Below, in pieces: positions 1-8,852 of a DNA stretch of 64,000 bases (the stretch's first letter is position 1; every line of letters starts with the position of its first letter). The position numbers and the translations under genes were made by a program. Where the stretch lies: contig DASXUN010000003.1 of assembly GCA_036504815.1 (NCBI GenBank), forward strand, positions 156,784 through 220,783. Reading direction: 5' to 3'. The stretch is from Gemmatimonadaceae bacterium (GTDB lineage: Bacteria > Gemmatimonadota > Gemmatimonadetes > Gemmatimonadales > Gemmatimonadaceae). Under the pieces are notes generated by a model. That model searched no databases, was not told the origin of the DNA, and saw only the letters and a program-made list of their open reading frames with translations.

Positions 1-166
1 GGCGGACGCGGAGTTCTTGCGAGCGAGAAGGACTCCTGCGCATGTTGCCGGACGCTTCCGCCGCCTATTGTTGGGGGCAATTCCTGCGCGCGGACACCGC
101 GGTTCCGCCCAGTCGTTCGTCCCGGGTTGTGGACCGGCGATCGTTGCGCACAGACTTCTCGCGAAC

Positions 167-946
167 ATGATCCCCATTGGCGACGATAATCACGCGGTTC
201 GCGTTCCCGTGGCGACGATCTTCCTGCTCGTCACGATGCTCGCGTCGTGGGTCCTGGTGCAGGGGGCGGGCCTCGATGCGGAACTGCTGACGACGAGCGT
301 CTGCAACCTCGGGCTCGTTCCCGGCGAGCTGACGCGCCTCGCGCCCCTCGGCGCCGGGGTGCCCATCGCCCCCGGCCTCATGTGCGTCGTCGACAACCAG
401 CCGATCAACCTGCTGACGCCGGTCATCTCGATGTTCCTGCACGGCGGATGGGTACACCTCCTGGGCAATGCGCTGTTTCTCTGGATCTTCGGGAACAATG
501 TCGAGGACGTGACGGGGCGGGTCCGGTTTCTCGTGTTCTACCTGCTTTGCGGACTGATTGCCGCGGCGACGCACATCGCGATCGACCCGCGTTCGCCGAT
601 TCCCACCGTCGGGGCCTCCGGGGCCATTTCGGGGGTCATGGGCGCGTATCTGGTGCTCTTCCCCCGGGTGCGGGTGCGGATGCTCTTCATCTTTGTCGTC
701 TTCTTCAAGGTCTTTCGAATTCCGGCGTGGCTCGTGCTGCTCTACTGGTTCGGCCTGCAGTTGCTGAGCGGCTTGCCGCAGCTGCTGACACCCAGCCCCG
801 AACTGAGCGGCGGTGTTGCGGTGTGGGCGCACGTTGGAGGGTTCGGTGCCGGGGTGCTGCTGGCGAAGCTGTTCGAGGATCCGGTGCTGACGCAGCGCCG
901 ACGCGCCATCCTCCTGTCCGGCAACGAGTTCGACTCGCTGGCCTGA
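167..946 (+). CDS. Rhomboid family intramembrane serine protease
   Basis: Predicted membrane protease that cleaves transmembrane helices within the bilayer. The 259-residue protein begins with the family-typical MIPIGDDN and has about six or seven hydrophobic helices. The catalytic dyad is visible as Ser151 in GASGAISG and His222 in AHVGGFGAG; the loop-1 HGGWVHLLGN motif near residue 95 is also typical. The ATG at 167 was chosen because the reading frame upstream is non-conserved arginine-rich sequence and this start matches the family. The ATG overlaps a TGA (168-170) of another open frame that runs in from the window edge, so it could be coupled to an unseen upstream gene. Substrate is unknown. 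Confidence 0.88.
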   Translation: MIPIGDDNHAVRVPVATIFLLVTMLASWVLVQGAGLDAELLTTSVCNLGLVPGELTRLAPLGAGVPIAPGLMCVVDNQPINLLTPVISMFLHGGWVHLLGNALFLWIFGNNVEDVTGRVRFLVFYLLCGLIAAATHIAIDPRSPIPTVGASGAISGVMGAYLVLFPRVRVRMLFIFVVFFKVFRIPAWLVLLYWFGLQLLSGLPQLLTPSPELSGGVAVWAHVGGFGAGVLLAKLFEDPVLTQRRRAILLSGNEFDSLA

Positions 947-979
947 GTGCGAGGCGGGGCGCGATGGATGCGCCAGATT

Positions 980-1009
980 TTGGCGCCGTGCCCTGTGGCA
1001 AGGTAGATT
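980..1009 (+). promoter_or_regulatory. Candidate sigma-70 promoter of ppk
   Basis: TTGGCG, an 18-bp spacer and TAGATT lie directly before ppk. The -10 box ends only 9 nt before the ATG at 1019, so the transcript would be leaderless or nearly so, and no Shine-Dalgarno sequence is visible. I see no phased Pho repeat here, unlike at the other phosphate genes nearby. Confidence 0.45.
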
Positions 1010-1018
1010 TCTTGTCCA

Positions 1019-3142
1019 ATGGCGTCCAAGAGCCGGCCACACCTTCTGAACCGCGAGCTGTCCTGGCTCGCCTTCAATGCACGGGTGCTGCACGAGGCAG
1101 CGGACACGCGCACGCCGCTGCTCGAGCGGCTGAAGTTCCTGTCGATCGTCAGCACCAACCTCGACGAGTTCTACATGGTCCGCGTCGCCGGCGTGCGCCG
1201 GCAGGTCGCGGCCGGATTCGGCAAGGTGGGACGTGACGGCGTCTCGCCGGCCGAACTGCTCGACCGCATCGACGAGCGCGTGCGCGAGATGGTGGCGGAA
1301 CAGACGCGCATCCTCGACGAAGAGGTGCTGCCGGAGCTCGCCGGACACGGCGTGCGGCTGCTGCAGATCTCCGATCTGGACGCGAACGAACGGCTGGCGG
1401 TGGACGCCTTCTTCGACGCGCAGGTCTTTCCGGTGCTCACGCCGCTGGCCGTCGACCCGGGGCACCCGTTCCCGTACATCTCCAACCTCTCGCTCTCGCT
1501 CGCGGTGGAACTGCGCGAGCCCGAGACGGGGATTGAGCACTTCGCGCGCGTGAAGGTGCCCAAGTCGCTGCCGCGCTGGGTGCCGGTGCGCTCGCTGCAG
1601 TACCTCCCGCTCGAGGACCTGATCGGCGCCCACCTGGGCCGGCTTTTCCCGGGGATGGAGATCACCGGGCACCACACGTTCCGCATCACGCGCTTCTCGG
1701 ACCTGGAGATCGCGCCGACGGAGGAGCCCGAGGACCTGCTGGCGATGATCGAGGAGCAGGTCTTTCAGCGTCGCTTCGGCGAGGTGGTGCGGCTCGAGGT
1801 GCAGCGCGGAATGCCCGCGCAGCTGCGGACGCTGCTGCTCAGCGAACTGCGCGAGACCGAAGATCCCGAAATGGCGCCGCTCACCGAGCGCGAGGTCCAC
1901 GAGCCGGGGCGCCTGCTCGACCTCGGCGACCTGATGGCTTTGGCCATGCTCGACCTGCCCGAGCTGCGCGACCCGCCGTTCGTGCCGGTGACGCCGGTGG
2001 AGCTGCGCGACGGACGGTCGATCTTCGACGTGCTGCGCGAACGCGACCTCATGGTGCACCATCCGTTCGACTCGTTCCCGGCGACGGTGGAGCGCTTCCT
2101 CGACGAAGCGGCGCGCGACGAGCACGTGCTGGCCATCAAGCTGACCCTCTATCGCACGTCGGGCGACACGGCGGTGGTGCGGGCGCTCACCGAGGCGGCG
2201 CAGGCGGGGAAGCAGGTGGCCGTGCTCGTGGAGCTGCAGGCGCGCTTCGACGAATCGAACAACATCACCTGGGCGCGCACCCTCGAGTCCTTCGGCGTGC
2301 ACGTGGCGTATGGGATCCCGGGGATGAAGACGCACGCCAAGGTGGCGCTCGTCGTGCGGCGCGAGCCGGACGGCATCCGCCGCTACGTGCATATCGGCAC
2401 CGGCAACTACAACTCGAAGACGGCGCGCACCTACACCGACTACGGCCTGCTCAGCGCGAACGAAGCGCTCGGCGCCGACGTGTCGGAGCTGTTCAACATG
2501 CTCACCGGCTTCTCGCGGCAGCGCGAGTATCGCGCCCTGCTCGTCGCCCCGGTGAACCTGCGCGAGCGGCTGCTCGAGCTCATTGCGCGCGAGGCGGACA
2601 ACGCGCGCGACGGCAAGCCGGCGCGTATCGTCGCCAAGATGAACGCGCTCGTGGACAGTCAGGTGATGGACGCGCTGTGCGAGGCCTCGAACGCCGGCGT
2701 GGAGATGGACCTGCTCGTGCGCGGCATCTGCTGCCTGCGCCCGGGCGTGCCGGGCGAGTCGGAGCGGATTCGCATCGTGAGCGTCGTGGGACGCTTTCTC
2801 GAGCACTCGCGCCTGTGGCGCTTCGAGAACGGCGGTGACCCGGAGTTCTACCTCGGCTCCGCCGACTGGATGCCGCGCAACCTCGACCGGCGCGTGGAGG
2901 CGATGGTGCCGATCCTCGACAAGTCGCTTCACCCGCGACTCGAGGCGGTGCTGAACGTCTTCCTCACCGACAATCGCCAGGCGTGGGACCTGCACAGCGA
3001 CGGTGCCTGGGTGCAGCGTCGCGCGACGGACGAAGCGGAACGCGCGTCGCACCGGCGATTGCTGCGCGAGTCGTGGGGGATGCCGCGCACGTCAGGGGCT
3101 GGGCGTGAGGTGCCCGCGGCGGCTGTCGCCACGCCGGGCTAG
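1019..3142 (+). CDS. ppk: Polyphosphate kinase 1
   Basis: Reversibly polymerises the gamma-phosphate of ATP into polyphosphate. The 707-residue length matches the family (about 690-720). The N-terminal domain opens with LLNRELSWLAFNARVLHEA and STNLDEFYMVRVAG, both hallmark Ppk1 motifs. The phospholipase-D-like catalytic half carries the autophosphorylated histidine, His439 in MKTHAKVALV, and the second histidine, His458 in YVHIGTGNYN. The gene is followed tail to tail by a glycosyltransferase; the two stop codons share the palindrome CTAG at 3139-3142. With the Ppx-like gene at 7168-8790 it brackets the local phosphate island, which supports a role in phosphate storage. Confidence 0.97.
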   Translation: MASKSRPHLLNRELSWLAFNARVLHEAADTRTPLLERLKFLSIVSTNLDEFYMVRVAGVRRQVAAGFGKVGRDGVSPAELLDRIDERVREMVAEQTRILDEEVLPELAGHGVRLLQISDLDANERLAVDAFFDAQVFPVLTPLAVDPGHPFPYISNLSLSLAVELREPETGIEHFARVKVPKSLPRWVPVRSLQYLPLEDLIGAHLGRLFPGMEITGHHTFRITRFSDLEIAPTEEPEDLLAMIEEQVFQRRFGEVVRLEVQRGMPAQLRTLLLSELRETEDPEMAPLTEREVHEPGRLLDLGDLMALAMLDLPELRDPPFVPVTPVELRDGRSIFDVLRERDLMVHHPFDSFPATVERFLDEAARDEHVLAIKLTLYRTSGDTAVVRALTEAAQAGKQVAVLVELQARFDESNNITWARTLESFGVHVAYGIPGMKTHAKVALVVRREPDGIRRYVHIGTGNYNSKTARTYTDYGLLSANEALGADVSELFNMLTGFSRQREYRALLVAPVNLRERLLELIAREADNARDGKPARIVAKMNALVDSQVMDALCEASNAGVEMDLLVRGICCLRPGVPGESERIRIVSVVGRFLEHSRLWRFENGGDPEFYLGSADWMPRNLDRRVEAMVPILDKSLHPRLEAVLNVFLTDNRQAWDLHSDGAWVQRRATDEAERASHRRLLRESWGMPRTSGAGREVPAAAVATPG

Positions 3143-4347
3143 CTGACGGCGACCCGGGTGGCGGTCGAGCGGGAATCGTTCGGGCGATCCGGGTTTCCCG
3201 TACTGTTGCGGTCCAGCACCTCGCGGTAGCTGTCGGCCAGCCGGGCGAGTTCGGCGTCCCACCCGATCGCCACCGCCCATTCACGCGCGCCGACGCCAAG
3301 TCGCGCCCGAAGCGTCGGCTTGTCCGCCAGCTCAATGATGGCCGCGGCGAAGCTCTCCGCGCGTGCGGCGACTGCGATGCCGTTGTCGTACGAACGCAGA
3401 TGATCCGCCACGCCGCCCGCGGATACCGCCGCCACGGGAAGGCCCGACGCCATCGCTTCGAGGATCACGAGGCCCAGCGTCTCGGTAGTCGAGGCGCAGA
3501 GAAAGGCGTCGGCGCTCGCGTACAGCGAGGGAAGCTCCCGTTGGCGGTCGATGAATCCGACAAAGTGGACGCCGGCCGGCGCGGCGCCCCGCATAGCGGC
3601 CGACGCCGGACCGTCTCCCGCGATGACCAGGCAGGCACGGTCGCCGAGGGCCTGCCGCGCCAACGCGAAGCCATCGAGCAGCAGCTGCACGTTCTTTTCG
3701 GCGGCCAGGCGGCCGACGTGCAGAAACAGCACCGCGTCGCCGACGCCGAGTCGCTCGCGCCAGGTCCTCGAATACCGGTTCGGATGGAACACGCGAGTAT
3801 CCACCGCACGCCCCCACACCTCCGACTGCGTGAGGCCGTGGCGGCTCAGCCAGTCGGCGGTCACCGATGACGGGGTGTAGATGCGCCTCGCCCGGCGATG
3901 AAACCGCACGAGGGAGCGCGTGACGGTCGACCGCAGCCACGGCACGCCGTACGACTCCGTGTACTGGGCGAAGTCGGTATGGAACGACGTGACCAGCGGG
4001 ATGCCGAGTCGCCGTGCGGTGCGCGCGCCAAGGCGTCCGACGACGAACTCGGTGTCGGCGTGGATCAGGTCCGGTGCGAACGCGCGTGCGAAGCGTTCCA
4101 CCGCGCCGGCGTTCGGCCAGGCCAGTCGTACCCCGGGATAGGCCGGGAAATCGCAGGCCGGCAGGGCGCACGCGGCCGTCGGCGCCCGCATCTCGCCGAA
4201 GACGCTGGACGCGCACGCCGGGTATTCGGGGCGGATCAGCCCGACCTCGATGCCCTGGGCGAGCAGGCCATCGACAGCGAGTGCGGTGACGACGCTCACG
4301 CCGTTGACTTGCGGCGGATAGGTGTCGGTGCAGTGAAGAATGCGCAT
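3139..4347 (-). CDS. GT4-type glycosyltransferase (MgtA/PimB-like)
   Basis: Predicted cytoplasmic, membrane-associated retaining glycosyltransferase of 402 residues. It starts MRILHCTDTYPPQVNGVS, the family N-terminus, so the ATG at 4347 is preferred over the longer frame. The C-terminal nucleotide-sugar domain has the EX7E motif (ETLGLVILE) followed by AMASGLPV. It is a paralogue of the gene at 5910-7118 (same length, same TDTY.PQVNGV opening). It diverges from a phosphodiesterase-PAP2-glycosyltransferase operon across a four-unit Pho box (4368-4411). Family members glycosylate diacylglycerol or phosphatidylinositol. A phosphate-starvation glycolipid synthase is my inference; a role in exopolysaccharide is the main alternative. 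Confidence 0.85.
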   Translation of the reverse strand: MRILHCTDTYPPQVNGVSVVTALAVDGLLAQGIEVGLIRPEYPACASSVFGEMRAPTAACALPACDFPAYPGVRLAWPNAGAVERFARAFAPDLIHADTEFVVGRLGARTARRLGIPLVTSFHTDFAQYTESYGVPWLRSTVTRSLVRFHRRARRIYTPSSVTADWLSRHGLTQSEVWGRAVDTRVFHPNRYSRTWRERLGVGDAVLFLHVGRLAAEKNVQLLLDGFALARQALGDRACLVIAGDGPASAAMRGAAPAGVHFVGFIDRQRELPSLYASADAFLCASTTETLGLVILEAMASGLPVAAVSAGGVADHLRSYDNGIAVAARAESFAAAIIELADKPTLRARLGVGAREWAVAIGWDAELARLADSYREVLDRNSTGNPDRPNDSRSTATRVAVS

Positions 4348-4367
4348 GCACCTGAAAACGGTGCGCG

Positions 4368-4411
4368 GCGTGTCTCGGCCGCGTGACGGCCCTGTCACGG
4401 ACGCGCGACGG
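4368..4411. promoter_or_regulatory. Putative PhoB box, four 11-bp units
   Basis: Four contiguous 11-bp units fit nnnTGTnACgg on the + strand: GCGTGTCTCGG at 4368, CCGCGTGACGG at 4379, CCCTGTCACGG at 4390 and ACGCGCGACGG at 4401. The exact 11-bp phase and shared core match five other sites in this window next to phosphate genes. It lies between divergent glycosyltransferase and phosphodiesterase genes, so it could control both. Confidence 0.7.
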
Positions 4412-4523
4412 AAAGCGGTGCGATCGGGCCCCGAGTCGTGACGAAGCTGTAGCCGCAGCGATGCACGTCCATCACCGAAGCGGACGAACGTTCCTGCGTC
4501 CTCTCGGCGGAGTCTGTGACCTC

Positions 4524-5369
4524 ATGCGCACGTTCTTCCCTCGCGTCCGTCGCGTCACCGTGGTGGTGCTGGACGGGCTGCGTCCCGATGCGATCGAGAA
4601 GTTCTCGCTCTACACGGTTGCGCGCCTGGCCGAGCAGGGCGCCTCGACGCTGCGGGGCCGCTCGGTGACGCCGAGTGTCACCGCGGCGGCGATGGCCACC
4701 CTGCTGACCGGCGCATCTCCCGAGCGGCACGGATTGCAATCCGACCGCTTCCAGCTGCCGCGTGCGCGCGGCCTGCTGCATCCGTGGCCGAAGATGCTAA
4801 GCGCGCACCAACTCGAGACCACGGTGCTGATGGCGCGCATTCCGTCACTGTTCATGCCGGTGGCGCGCGGCTTCGCCAGTCTGCTTGGCGTTTCCGAAAC
4901 ACGATTTGCCGGCGATCGATGTGGTGACATCGTGTCGGACGCCCTCGGCGTGCTCGAGCGGCAGCGCACGGGCGTCGTAATGCTGCACCTGCCGGACGCC
5001 GACCGCGCCGGGCATGCGCACGGCTGGATGAGTCCGGAGTACGCGGACGCCGCCGGGCGCATGGACAATGCCCTGGGGCGGCTGGTGCGGGCGATCGACC
5101 TGGATGATCCCGCCGAGTTGGTCATTGCCTGCGCCGATCACGGCGGTGGCGGCGCTCGGCCCACGGCGCACGATAGCGACCATCCCGCTGACACCACGGT
5201 GCCGGTGGTGCTCGCGGGAGGTGATGTCTTTCAGGGAGATCTCGGGCCCGATGTCGCCTTCGCCGATCTTCCGGCGACCGTGGTATGGAGCCTCGGGCTG
5301 CCGATTCCCGCGACGTACGCGGGACAGCCGCTCTGCCATGCGTTCCAGCGCTCGGAACTGGCGGCGTGA
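4524..5369 (+). CDS. Alkaline phosphatase-superfamily phosphodiesterase / nucleotide pyrophosphatase
   Basis: Predicted two-metal phosphodiesterase or phosphatase of 281 residues. Metal and nucleophile motifs appear in family order: VVVLDGLRPDA (metal Asp), TPSVTAAAMATLLTG (nucleophile Thr), LPDADRAGHAHG (DxxGHxxG), CADHGGGG, and a late His in the SDHPADTTVP segment. No signal peptide is visible from the ATG at 4524; the longer frame upstream is not family-like. Its stop overlaps the start of the PAP2 gene by one base. Substrate cannot be read from sequence; the neighbouring PAP2 and glycosyltransferase genes and the Pho box suggest a phospholipid- or phosphodiester-degrading role in phosphate starvation. 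Confidence 0.82.
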   Translation: MRTFFPRVRRVTVVVLDGLRPDAIEKFSLYTVARLAEQGASTLRGRSVTPSVTAAAMATLLTGASPERHGLQSDRFQLPRARGLLHPWPKMLSAHQLETTVLMARIPSLFMPVARGFASLLGVSETRFAGDRCGDIVSDALGVLERQRTGVVMLHLPDADRAGHAHGWMSPEYADAAGRMDNALGRLVRAIDLDDPAELVIACADHGGGGARPTAHDSDHPADTTVPVVLAGGDVFQGDLGPDVAFADLPATVVWSLGLPIPATYAGQPLCHAFQRSELAA

Positions 5370-5896
5370 TGCGCGGCCCGCTGCTGCTCCGCCTGGAGGC
5401 GCGTGACCGGGCACTGTACTCCCGGATGGCGCTTTCAGCGACCGCGCCGCTCTCCAGCACGCGACTCTGGATTGCCGTGACGCACCTCGGCGGTGCGACC
5501 AGCGCGATTCTGGCGGTTCTGTTGCCGTTGCTGTTCACCGAGGGTGCGGTCCGACAGGCGGCCGCGCTCGGCGCATGGTCGCTGCTCGTCTCGCATGTCG
5601 TGGTGCAGATCGTCAAGCGCAACGCCGGGCGGCCGCGACCCAAGCCGGCGCGGCAGGGACGCTCGCTCGTGGGCGTGCCCGACAAGTTCTCGTTTCCATC
5701 GGGCCATGCGTGCGCGGCGATGTCCGTGGCCTTCGCGTACGGCATGTGCATGCCCGCGTTCGCGGTGCCGCTCACGATCCTCGCCGTCATCGTCGGCATG
5801 TCGCGGGTTCGTCTAGGCGTGCACTATCCCGGGGATGTCCTCGTCGGCGAGATGATCGCGATCGCCACCGTGCTTGCCTTCTGGACGCTGGGCTAG
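5369..5896 (+). CDS. PAP2-family membrane phosphatase
   Basis: Predicted lipid phosphatase of 175 residues, removing phosphate from phosphatidic acid or an isoprenyl/phosphatidyl phosphate. The three-part active site is complete: KRNAGRPRP (residues 83-91, KX6RP), PSGH (110-113), and SRX5HX3D (Ser145, His152, Asp156). About four or five membrane helices surround these motifs. The ATG at 5369 overlaps the upstream TGA (TGATG), implying translational coupling. Position between a phosphodiesterase and a GT4 glycosyltransferase fits a pathway of phospholipid to phosphatidate or phosphoheadgroup, then diacylglycerol, then glycolipid; that order is inference. Confidence 0.9.
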   Translation: MRGPLLLRLEARDRALYSRMALSATAPLSSTRLWIAVTHLGGATSAILAVLLPLLFTEGAVRQAAALGAWSLLVSHVVVQIVKRNAGRPRPKPARQGRSLVGVPDKFSFPSGHACAAMSVAFAYGMCMPAFAVPLTILAVIVGMSRVRLGVHYPGDVLVGEMIAIATVLAFWTLG

Positions 5897-5909
5897 GGTG
5901 CCGAATCGC

Positions 5910-7118
5910 ATGCGGCTGGCGGTCTTCACGGACACCTACGCCCCTCAGGTCAATGGTGTCGCGCGAACGCTCGGGCGCCTGACGGAGAGTTTCCGCGAGC
6001 GGGGCGGCGACGCGACGGTGGTCACGGTGGAGGCTGGCGAACACGGGACAGTCCACGCCGGGCACGCCGGAGGCAAGCGAGAGCGCTTGGCTGAGGACGT
6101 GTTGCGCTGGCCGGCCATCCCGTTCTGGGCGTATCCCGAACTCCGCATCGCGACGCCCCGCGTGAGCGAGGCCCGTCGCTTGTTGCGCGAGCTGAAACCG
6201 GACCTGGTGCACGCCGCCACGCCATTCGGCATCGGACTTGCCGCCCGCGAAGCCGCCCGCGCCGAGGGCATACCGCTCGTGTCGTCGTTCCACACCGACT
6301 TTGCGGCGTACTTGCGCCACTACAACCTGCAGGCGCTCTCTGCCGTGGCGTGGCCGTATCTGCGCTGGTTTCACAACGGCGGCGCGCGCACCTTCGTGCC
6401 GACGGCGCGTGGGGCCGAGGATCTGCGGCGCCGCGGCTTCGATGGGGTGCGCGTGTGGGGTCGCGGCGTGGACGGCGCGCGATTCTCGCCACGGTACCGT
6501 TCGCGTGCCCTGCGATCCGCGCACGGAGTGCGCGATCATGATCTGCTCTTCATCAGCGTCGGTCGCCTTGCCTCGGAGAAGGGCATTGACCGCATCCTCG
6601 CGGCCGCGCATTCACTCCTTCCCCTCGGCGGCGGCCGGATACGGCTGGCGCTCGTCGGCGACGGACCGGCGGAGTCGCGATACCGTGCGTCCGCGCCACC
6701 CGGCACCATCTTCACCGGCCGACTGCTCGGCGACGCGCTCAGCGAGTTCTATGCCTCGGCCGACGGATTCGTCTTCGCCTCCACCACGGACACGTTCGGC
6801 AACGTGCTGCTCGAGGCGATGGCGTCGGGGCTGCCGGTGATCGCGCCTGACTCGGGTCCGACGCTGGACGTGGCGAACGAGGGCAATGCGCTGGTCGTCC
6901 CCGTGCGCGATCCGCAGGCGCTCGCCGGGGCGATGCAACGACTGGCCGGCGACGCCGCGCTGCGCATGAAGCTGCGCGTTCGCTCCCTGCAGAGCGCTGC
7001 GGAGCGGGATTGGAAGCGAGTCTGGGACGACCTGTTCGCTGAATACGCCGCGGTGCTCGAGGCGCGCCCCCTGGTGTCACCGGCGGCCCCCGCCCGAGCG
7101 ATCATCACCGCGCTCTGA
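5910..7118 (+). CDS. GT4-type glycosyltransferase (MgtA/PimB-like)
   Basis: Retaining glycosyltransferase of 402 residues opening MRLAVFTDTYAPQVNGVART. The acceptor-side domain contains FGIGLAAREAARAEGIPLVSSFHTDFAAYLR-type sequence near residues 110-140, a shared family signature. The donor domain has GRLASEKGIDRILAA and DTFGNVLLEAMASGLPV, in which the first Glu of EX7E is Asp. A GTG at 5898 in the same frame is an alternative start. It is the last gene of the Pho-box-linked operon and a paralogue of the divergent gene at 3139-4347. Two related enzymes of this kind often add successive sugars to a lipid; this is inferred here. Confidence 0.86.
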   Translation: MRLAVFTDTYAPQVNGVARTLGRLTESFRERGGDATVVTVEAGEHGTVHAGHAGGKRERLAEDVLRWPAIPFWAYPELRIATPRVSEARRLLRELKPDLVHAATPFGIGLAAREAARAEGIPLVSSFHTDFAAYLRHYNLQALSAVAWPYLRWFHNGGARTFVPTARGAEDLRRRGFDGVRVWGRGVDGARFSPRYRSRALRSAHGVRDHDLLFISVGRLASEKGIDRILAAAHSLLPLGGGRIRLALVGDGPAESRYRASAPPGTIFTGRLLGDALSEFYASADGFVFASTTDTFGNVLLEAMASGLPVIAPDSGPTLDVANEGNALVVPVRDPQALAGAMQRLAGDAALRMKLRVRSLQSAAERDWKRVWDDLFAEYAAVLEARPLVSPAAPARAIITAL

Positions 7119-7130
7119 GCCGGGTGCGCA

Positions 7131-7155
7131 ACGGGCGTCGTCACGCGACGCCCGT
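7131..7155. terminator. Bidirectional hairpin between convergent genes
   Basis: A perfect 10-bp inverted repeat (ACGGGCGTCG / CGACGCCCGT) with a 5-nt loop sits in the 49-bp gap between the convergent glycosyltransferase and Ppx genes. There is no strong T-run on either side, so it is a terminator candidate by position and stem strength only. Confidence 0.6.
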
Positions 7156-7167
7156 CGGTCAGCGCAA

Positions 7168-8790
7168 TCACCCGCCGTCGGTGTCCTCGACGACCGAGCC
7201 GTCGGGCGCCACGATCTCCACCGGCGCGCCGGCCATTTCCTCGAGCAGTCCCTTCTTGCGCGCCGCGCCCCACAATTCCAGCCGCACCGACGGCGCCATG
7301 GCGCTCGGCTGCGCCGTGATGCGCAGGGCGCGCCGCAGCCAGCGCACCCGCAGTTTCTCGACGGCCGCGGAGTGGCCGCGGTCGAAGCCGTCGGCCACGC
7401 GCAGCAGGGCGGCGAGTCGCTGGATGCGCGCGCGCGTCGCGCGGTCGAGCGCGCCGTACTCGACATGCTTTACGCGATCCGGCGCCGAGCCGCGGTGGTA
7501 GCGCGCCACGTGCGCCATCACGGTCTGCTCGTCCGGCGTGATGCCCAGGAAATCGGCGTGCTGGATGAGATGGAACGAGTGCTTGTGGTGCTTCTGGTAG
7601 TTGATGTGATAGCCCACATCGTGCAGCAGTGCGGCGTCGGCAAGCACCTGCCGGTCGGCGGGCACGCAGCCGAGGCGCGCGCCCAGCGAATCGAAGAGCT
7701 GGAGCGCGAGGAGCTGCACCTGCCGCGCGTGGGGCTCCTCGTAGTGGCAGCGTTCGGCGAACTCGCGCACGGAACGCTCGCGCCCCTCGCCGGGGTCGCT
7801 GACCACCGGCGCCACCTTGGCGGTCTCCAGCAGCAGCCCCTCGCGGATGCCGTAGGCCGACGTCACGAGGCCGCGCGGCTCGATGCGTTCGCACACCTCC
7901 GCCGCGACGGCAAGCCCGGCCAGGATGATGTCGGCGCGCGCCGCGTTGAGTCCCGCCACGGCGAGACGCTCGGTGGGCGTGAGTTCCTGCAGCAATTCGA
8001 GGAGGTGCTCGATCTCGTGCCACGACACGCGCGTGCCGTGCACGGAATGGGCGACGCGGATTCCCTGCCGGTTGAGCACCATGCCGGCAAGGTTGGTGAA
8101 GGTGCCGCCCGATCCGATCAGTTCGGCGCCGCGCCAGTCGCGCACTGGGAGGACACGCCGGATGTCGTCGCGGATCGCCTTGCGCAGCTTCCTGACCCCC
8201 TTTGGGGCCGGACGATCGGTGAGGAACTCCTCCGTCAGGCGCACCGCGCCGAATGGCAGCGAGACATAGCGCTCGACGATCCCCTCGGCGGCCAGCGCGA
8301 ACTCCACCGACCCGCCGCCGATGTCCATCACGACGGCCCGGCCGCGGCCGAGGTCGAAGTGTGCCAGCGCGCTGCGGAAGGCGAGGCGCGCCTCCTCCTC
8401 ACCCGCCAGGATGCGCACGCGCAATCCGGCGGTCTCGCGCACCTGGCGCAGAAAGGCGGCGCCGTTGGTGGCGTTGCGAACGGCCGAGGTTGCGACCGCC
8501 TCGATGCGCTTGCAGCCCAGTTGTCGCGCCAGCGCCGCCATGCGGGTGAGCGACTCGACGGCCAGTCGCACCGGTTCCTCGCCCAGCGCGCCCGTCTCGT
8601 GCAGGCCGGCCTGCAGGCGCGGCGCGGCCTTCATTTCATCGATGACCCTGATCGCGCCGTTCGCCGAGACGTCGGCGACGATCTGGCGGATGGAATTCGA
8701 GCCGATGTCGATGGCGGCAATGCGCTGCGTCCCGTCCTCGCGCGCGGCGCGGGACGGCGGGGTGTGGAGGCGCAGCGGGGCAGAGGTCAC
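7168..8790 (-). CDS. ppx: Ppx/GppA family exopolyphosphatase
   Basis: Hydrolyses terminal phosphates of polyphosphate and/or pppGpp. The 540-residue protein has an ASKHA-type N-terminal half: AAIDIGSNSIRQIVADV (phosphate 1 motif), ILAGEEEARLAF, and VVMDIGGGSVEFALA (phosphate 2), then GAVRLTEEFL. The C-terminal half is an HD-like domain with DAALLHDVGYHINYQKHHKHS and AHVARYHRG. The start codon is GTG at 8790. It converges on the glycosyltransferase operon and probably balances ppk. Family members are hard to split into Ppx and GppA by eye, so polyphosphate specificity is inferred from the phosphate-island context. Confidence 0.88.
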   Translation of the reverse strand: MTSAPLRLHTPPSRAAREDGTQRIAAIDIGSNSIRQIVADVSANGAIRVIDEMKAAPRLQAGLHETGALGEEPVRLAVESLTRMAALARQLGCKRIEAVATSAVRNATNGAAFLRQVRETAGLRVRILAGEEEARLAFRSALAHFDLGRGRAVVMDIGGGSVEFALAAEGIVERYVSLPFGAVRLTEEFLTDRPAPKGVRKLRKAIRDDIRRVLPVRDWRGAELIGSGGTFTNLAGMVLNRQGIRVAHSVHGTRVSWHEIEHLLELLQELTPTERLAVAGLNAARADIILAGLAVAAEVCERIEPRGLVTSAYGIREGLLLETAKVAPVVSDPGEGRERSVREFAERCHYEEPHARQVQLLALQLFDSLGARLGCVPADRQVLADAALLHDVGYHINYQKHHKHSFHLIQHADFLGITPDEQTVMAHVARYHRGSAPDRVKHVEYGALDRATRARIQRLAALLRVADGFDRGHSAAVEKLRVRWLRRALRITAQPSAMAPSVRLELWGAARKKGLLEEMAGAPVEIVAPDGSVVEDTDGG

Positions 8791-8852
8791 GGGCGTCGGG
8801 GTGCGAGAGGCGGTGCCTCTACACTAACGCGAGTGCGCCACGCCCGAAACCA

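Noticed and set aside
1..170. Open frame from the window edge ending TGA at 168-170, overlapping the rhomboid ATG as ATGA
   Set aside because: Only 55 codons visible, composition not clearly coding and no recognisable sequence; may be the tail of an upstream gene but cannot be supported.
65..3052. 995-residue minus-strand open frame
   Set aside because: Arg/His/Val-rich shadow of rhomboid and ppk, typical antisense frame in GC-rich DNA; both sense genes are certain.
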